A DNA stretch of 48,574 nt from Marilutibacter aestuarii (GTDB lineage Bacteria > Pseudomonadota > Gammaproteobacteria > Xanthomonadales > Xanthomonadaceae). Below the pieces are notes generated by a model. It worked only from the letters and a program-made list of their open reading frames with translations. It was not told where the DNA came from and ran no database searches. Shown in pieces: positions 45,575-48,574 of the stretch. Numbering within the stretch: position 1 is the first letter of the stretch; the number at the start of each line of letters is the position of its first letter. Location of the stretch: NCBI RefSeq assembly GCF_006546775.1, contig NZ_VICE01000012.1, positions 1 to 48,574 on the forward strand, written 5' to 3'. The position numbers and the translations under genes were made by a program.

Positions 45575-46274
45575 TGGGCGGTGCGATCTCGGCGGGCAGG
45601 TAGGGGCGGATGCCGTTCTTGATCGCGCCGCGCAGGTCCATCAGGCGGCGATGGAAGAAATGGCTGGTATCGGGCATGCGAACCACTTCCGGCGGGTTTC
45701 GCAGGCCCTCCAGACCGTCGAGCCAGGCATAGACCGCGTCCGGGTCGACCACCTCGTCGGCGTCGCCCTGGATCACCAGCCACGGGCAGTCCGGCGGCGT
45801 AATGGCCTCGAAATCCCAGTTGCGGCCGGCAGGCGGCGCGATCGAGATCAGCATGCCGGGTTCCAGCTCGGCTGCCATCGACAGCGAGACGTAGGCGCCG
45901 AAACTGAAACCGGCCAGCCAGAGACTGTGCGCGGGGCGCTGCTGGCGCACCCAGTCGACCACCGCGCGCAGGTCCTCGCGCTCGCCCCGGCCTTCGTCGA
46001 AGCGCCCTTCCGAAGCGCCGGTGCCGCGCGTGTTGAAGCGCACCGTGGCGATCCCCGACTCGCGCAACGCGCGCGCGGCCATCGTGACGACCTTGTTGTG
46101 CATCGTCCCGCCCTCGGTGGGCAGGGGATGGCAGACCACGGCCGTGGCGCGGCGCGGCGTGCCTTCCGCGGGTTCGGCGATCAGTTCGATCTCGCCGGCC
46201 GGCCCGGGCAGGACCAGGGTCGCGGACGCATCGGTCGGGAAGGTCGGCAGGGCGGCATGTCGGGATCGGGTCAT
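45567..46274 (-). CDS. Alpha/beta hydrolase (COG2945-like)
   Basis: A 235-residue hydrolase: AVVCHPLPTEGGTMHNKVV, RFNTRGTGASEGRFDEGRGE, nucleophile elbow GFSFGAY, acid in QGDADEVVD and His in TSHFFH. The CHPHPxxGGTMxNKVV pattern marks the COG2945 family of small serine hydrolases, substrate unknown. Start at 46274. It shares its 3' end with the zapE start, so both are likely one unit; a 22-base gap separates it from the upstream nuclease gene. Confidence 0.87.
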   Translation of the reverse strand: MTRSRHAALPTFPTDASATLVLPGPAGEIELIAEPAEGTPRRATAVVCHPLPTEGGTMHNKVVTMAARALRESGIATVRFNTRGTGASEGRFDEGRGEREDLRAVVDWVRQQRPAHSLWLAGFSFGAYVSLSMAAELEPGMLISIAPPAGRNWDFEAITPPDCPWLVIQGDADEVVDPDAVYAWLDGLEGLRNPPEVVRMPDTSHFFHRRLMDLRGAIKNGIRPYLPAEIAPPNG

Positions 46275-46296
46275 CCGGCCATGATACGGAACGGTG

Positions 46297-48168
46297 TTAA
46301 TTCCCTGTCGAAAGAGCAGTCGTCTCGCCATCTGGTGCGACGGAGACGGTCCAGTCGAAGCCGAGCAGCAGCGGGTCGTGGTCTGAACTGCGCCAAGGAC
46401 CGGCGTCGTGCAGGCGACCGGCGTAGCCGGCCTCGCGCGGTTCGTCGGCGTTGCTGTGCCATTCCGCCGCGCCGCGCAGGCGAGCGGCGAGCGCGGGACT
46501 GAGCAGGGCATGGTCGAGACGACCGGCTTCGCCCTTGTAGACGTAGCTGTAAGGCGCCACCGCGCCGGCCACGGCGAAAGCATCCTGCCAACCGGCGGCC
46601 TGCAGGATGCGCAGCGGCTCCTCGCCGGCATAGGCGTTCATGTCGCCGACGATGACCGCAAGATCGCTGCCGGACCGGGTCGGGTCGGTTTCCAGCCAGG
46701 TCGCCAGCCGGCGCGCGGAATCGCTGCGCGCCGCGTTCCAGCAGCCGGCGCCGTTGTCGCGGTTGGCGCCCTCGGCCTCGCCGCAGCCCTTGGACTTGAG
46801 GTGGTTGGCGACCACGACGAGCGGGGTCTGGTCACCGCTCAGGGGCGTGAAGGCCTGGGCAAGCGGCACCCGGCTGCGGGGGCCGAACGGGCCTCCGGCC
46901 AGCGTCGCCGGCTTGCCGGCCGGCCGCACGCGGTCGCTGCGGTAGACCAGCCCCACGCGGATCTCGTCGTCACCCGGCCCCTTGCCGCTGCGACGGCACG
47001 TGCGGTCGCAGGCGTCGACGAAGCGCCACTCACCCGGGCCCGCGCGGTTGAGGGCATCGACCAGGGTAGCGATGCTCGACGTCGGCCCGTAGCCGTCGTT
47101 TTCCAGTTCCATGAGCGCGGCGATGTCGGGGTCCAGGGCCTGGACCGTGCCGACCAGCTTGGCGAGCTGGACCTCCAGTTGCCGGGGATCGCGCGCGCCG
47201 CGCGGCGTCGGGAACCCACCGCCCTTGCCGTCGCCGTTGAACAGGTTCTCCAGGTTGAACGACGCCACCCGCAACGAGCCGGCCACGCGGGGCGCCGCGG
47301 GACGGGCCTGCGGCACCAGCACCGGCGGCACGGTCAGCTGCAGGCGGAAGCTGCCATGGCGATGGTCGAGGATCCCTTCGGCCGATTCCACGAGGCTGCC
47401 GCTGCGCAGCAGGGCCGTGGCCTTCGGCCAGACCCCGCTGTCGAGCGGATGGTCGTCGCCGCTGCGGCCATCGTCGAGCACGAGGCGGCGACGCGCGTTG
47501 TCGGCCGCGATGGCCCGCGCGGCGTCACTGCCGGGCTCGGCGCGCTCGGCGGGCTGCCACATGCGACCGTCGAAACTGGCCAGGACCTCGCCGTACCGCC
47601 CGAGGTCGGCGACGCTGCCAACGGTCAGTGGTGCGTCGATGCGTACCCACATGCCTTCGAAGGGCTCCCAGTCCACCGGCGGGGTGCGCAGTTCGGTGAT
47701 GCCGACCTCGCCCAGGCCGAGCTGCTCGACCTCGTCCGGTACGAGGGCGGTCAGGCGCACGCCCCCGCCGCCGTCGAGTTCGGCAACCCGGCCACGGATG
47801 CGCAGGCGCGCGCCCTGGCGCATGGCGTCGCGAAAGGACGCGGCGGTCGCCACCGGCACGAAGATCGCATCGGAGGTGCCCGGGTCGCCGTCCCCGCTGT
47901 CCTGCAGGTAGACGCCCCCCAGCCCCTCGTGGTCGCTGAAGTCCGCGGTCACCACGCCCTTGACGATCACCTCGCGATCGAGCATCGGGCTGCGACCACG
48001 CTCGCCCTGCAGCTCGCCGATCAGCGACTCGGGCAGGCTGGCGTCGCTCGGCCTGGGCTGGCTGGCGTCCTGCGTGGCGGGGGGGCCGTCGCAGGCCACC
48101 AGTGCAAGTACAAGCACGCATGCGAGGAGCGGGGCCGTGCCGGCGCTGCGGCGATGGGAGTTGGGCAT
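46297..48168 (-). CDS. ExeM/NucH-like extracellular endonuclease lipoprotein
   Basis: A 623-residue protein: lipoprotein signal with lipobox LVAC (Cys26), an N-terminal OB-fold-like region (about residues 60-280) with VVTADFSDHEGLGGVYLQDS, and a C-terminal endonuclease/exonuclease/phosphatase domain from about residue 300: RVASFNLENLF, ALMELENDGYG, VVANHLKSKG, VIVGDMNAY, RLDHALLS and SSDHDPLLLGF, each a metal or catalytic motif. Such enzymes degrade extracellular DNA. GAGG 7 bases before ATG 48168 supports that start over two upstream in-frame codons. Confidence 0.9.
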   Translation of the reverse strand: MPNSHRRSAGTAPLLACVLVLALVACDGPPATQDASQPRPSDASLPESLIGELQGERGRSPMLDREVIVKGVVTADFSDHEGLGGVYLQDSGDGDPGTSDAIFVPVATAASFRDAMRQGARLRIRGRVAELDGGGGVRLTALVPDEVEQLGLGEVGITELRTPPVDWEPFEGMWVRIDAPLTVGSVADLGRYGEVLASFDGRMWQPAERAEPGSDAARAIAADNARRRLVLDDGRSGDDHPLDSGVWPKATALLRSGSLVESAEGILDHRHGSFRLQLTVPPVLVPQARPAAPRVAGSLRVASFNLENLFNGDGKGGGFPTPRGARDPRQLEVQLAKLVGTVQALDPDIAALMELENDGYGPTSSIATLVDALNRAGPGEWRFVDACDRTCRRSGKGPGDDEIRVGLVYRSDRVRPAGKPATLAGGPFGPRSRVPLAQAFTPLSGDQTPLVVVANHLKSKGCGEAEGANRDNGAGCWNAARSDSARRLATWLETDPTRSGSDLAVIVGDMNAYAGEEPLRILQAAGWQDAFAVAGAVAPYSYVYKGEAGRLDHALLSPALAARLRGAAEWHSNADEPREAGYAGRLHDAGPWRSSDHDPLLLGFDWTVSVAPDGETTALSTGN

Positions 48169-48222
48169 TCGGTACCTCGGCGACATCACCCCATTATCGA
48201 CAGCCGGGGCGCGGAAACGACA

Positions 48223-48242
48223 ACGCCGCCCGGAGGCGGCGT
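48223..48242 (-). terminator. Terminator after the cytochrome gene
   Basis: ACGCCGCC-TCCG-GGCGGCGT (minus strand) is a perfect 8-bp stem with a 4-base loop, followed by TTGTCGTTT. It lies 22 bases beyond the stop of the cytochrome gene. Confidence 0.85.
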
Positions 48243-48264
48243 CGTGCATTCAGCTTGCAGTGGC

Positions 48265-48574
48265 TTACTTCAGGTTGTCCAGCATCCAGTCCACTGCCGC
48301 GACGACCTGCTCGTCGGTCAGGGCCGGGTTGCCGCCCTTGGCCGGCATGAGGCCGGCTTCGCCGGTGAAGCCTTCGATGGCGTGCTTGTGCAGCGTGTCG
48401 GTGCCCTTGGCGAGGCGGGCGTCCCAGTGGCTGTGGTCCAGCGTCGGGGCGCCGCCGGCACCGGAGGTGTGGCAGCCGGTGCACAGGTTGTTGTAGATCA
48501 CGGCGCCGTCGAGCGTGCCGCCGTAGGCGACCTGCGAAGCCGCGGCGGCGGCGGCGGCGGCACTGGCCGCGGCC
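48265..48574 (-). CDS. Cytochrome c5-type protein, N-terminus outside the window
   Basis: The visible 103 residues begin with an Ala-rich linker (AAASAAAAAAAASQVAYGG, encoded by a GCC/GCG run) and continue IYNNLCTGCHTSGAGGAP, where CTGCH is the heme-attachment site, then GLMPAKGGNPALTDEQV with the axial Met, ending VDWMLDNLK. This is the mono-heme cytochrome c5/c555 pattern; it would carry electrons in the periplasm. The frame stays open to the window edge, so the signal peptide lies outside; the internal GTG at 48501 is not the start. Confidence 0.9.
   Translation of the reverse strand, partial: AAASAAAAAAAASQVAYGGTLDGAVIYNNLCTGCHTSGAGGAPTLDHSHWDARLAKGTDTLHKHAIEGFTGEAGLMPAKGGNPALTDEQVVAAVDWMLDNLK

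Noticed and set aside
48501-48501. GTG at 48501 as start of the cytochrome gene
   Set aside because: The reading frame continues upstream with a c-type cytochrome linker to the window edge, and starting there would remove the signal peptide needed for heme attachment in the periplasm.

Overview
The window is about 48.6 kb of very GC-rich, gene-dense chromosomal DNA. Strong G/C third-position bias, an aryl-polyene (xanthomonadin-type) pigment locus with an XanB2-type chorismatase, many S9/DUF885/M20 secreted hydrolases and TAGGGTGGGT-type REP elements all point to a member of the Xanthomonadaceae/Lysobacteraceae (Lysobacter, Luteimonas or a relative). This assignment is inferred from gene content. 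No rRNA, tRNA, CRISPR array, phage gene or intact insertion sequence was seen.

Layout. 1-5.7 kb: a partial gene, a UPF0114 membrane protein, a glutathione S-transferase, a dipeptidyl peptidase IV-like secreted protease and a DUF885 metallo-hydrolase. 5.8-10.3 kb: a tightly coupled plus-strand operon of a ketosynthase, a chain-length-factor-like ketosynthase partner, a family 2 glycosyltransferase and a flavin-dependent halogenase-like enzyme. 10.3-12.3 kb: minus-strand lipoprotein, FabG-type ketoreductase and an unrecognised protein. 12.4-24.0 kb: an accessory block of cell-envelope genes: secreted HAD phosphatase, a broken arylsulfatase remnant, four outer-membrane beta-barrel genes, a DUF3604 lipoprotein, a PpiC/HupE pair, a DUF4136 lipoprotein and a DUF481 barrel. 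24.0-29.9 kb: a seven-gene minus-strand operon (acyl carrier protein, COG4648 membrane protein, two hot-dog dehydratases, acyltransferase, LolA-like carrier, MMPL exporter). 30.0-32.5 kb: divergent from it, a second halogenase-like flavoenzyme and XanB2. 32.9-33.7 kb: a REP/REPIN array. 33.7-48.6 kb: hemB, aroE, queF, bluB, zapE and assorted small envelope and metal-binding proteins, an extracellular nuclease-like lipoprotein and a c5-type cytochrome cut by the window edge.

How it fits together. AroE helps make chorismate; XanB2 would convert chorismate to 3- and 4-hydroxybenzoate; the ketosynthase pair, FabG, the two dehydratases and the acyl carrier protein would extend an aryl starter into a polyene; one or both halogenase-like enzymes may brominate it; the acyltransferase and glycosyltransferase may attach it to a lipid or sugar; the MMPL/LolA pair would move it to the outer membrane. 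The main structural oddity is that the pigment genes are split into two blocks by about 12 kb of unrelated envelope genes, and that no AMP-ligase for starter activation is visible in the window.

Intergenic DNA holds two separate REP-rich stretches (32.9-33.7 kb and 39.6-40.3 kb), the first a four-fold tandem array of inverted REP doublets, the second combining REPs, a hexanucleotide microsatellite and two rho-independent terminators that read on the minus strand.
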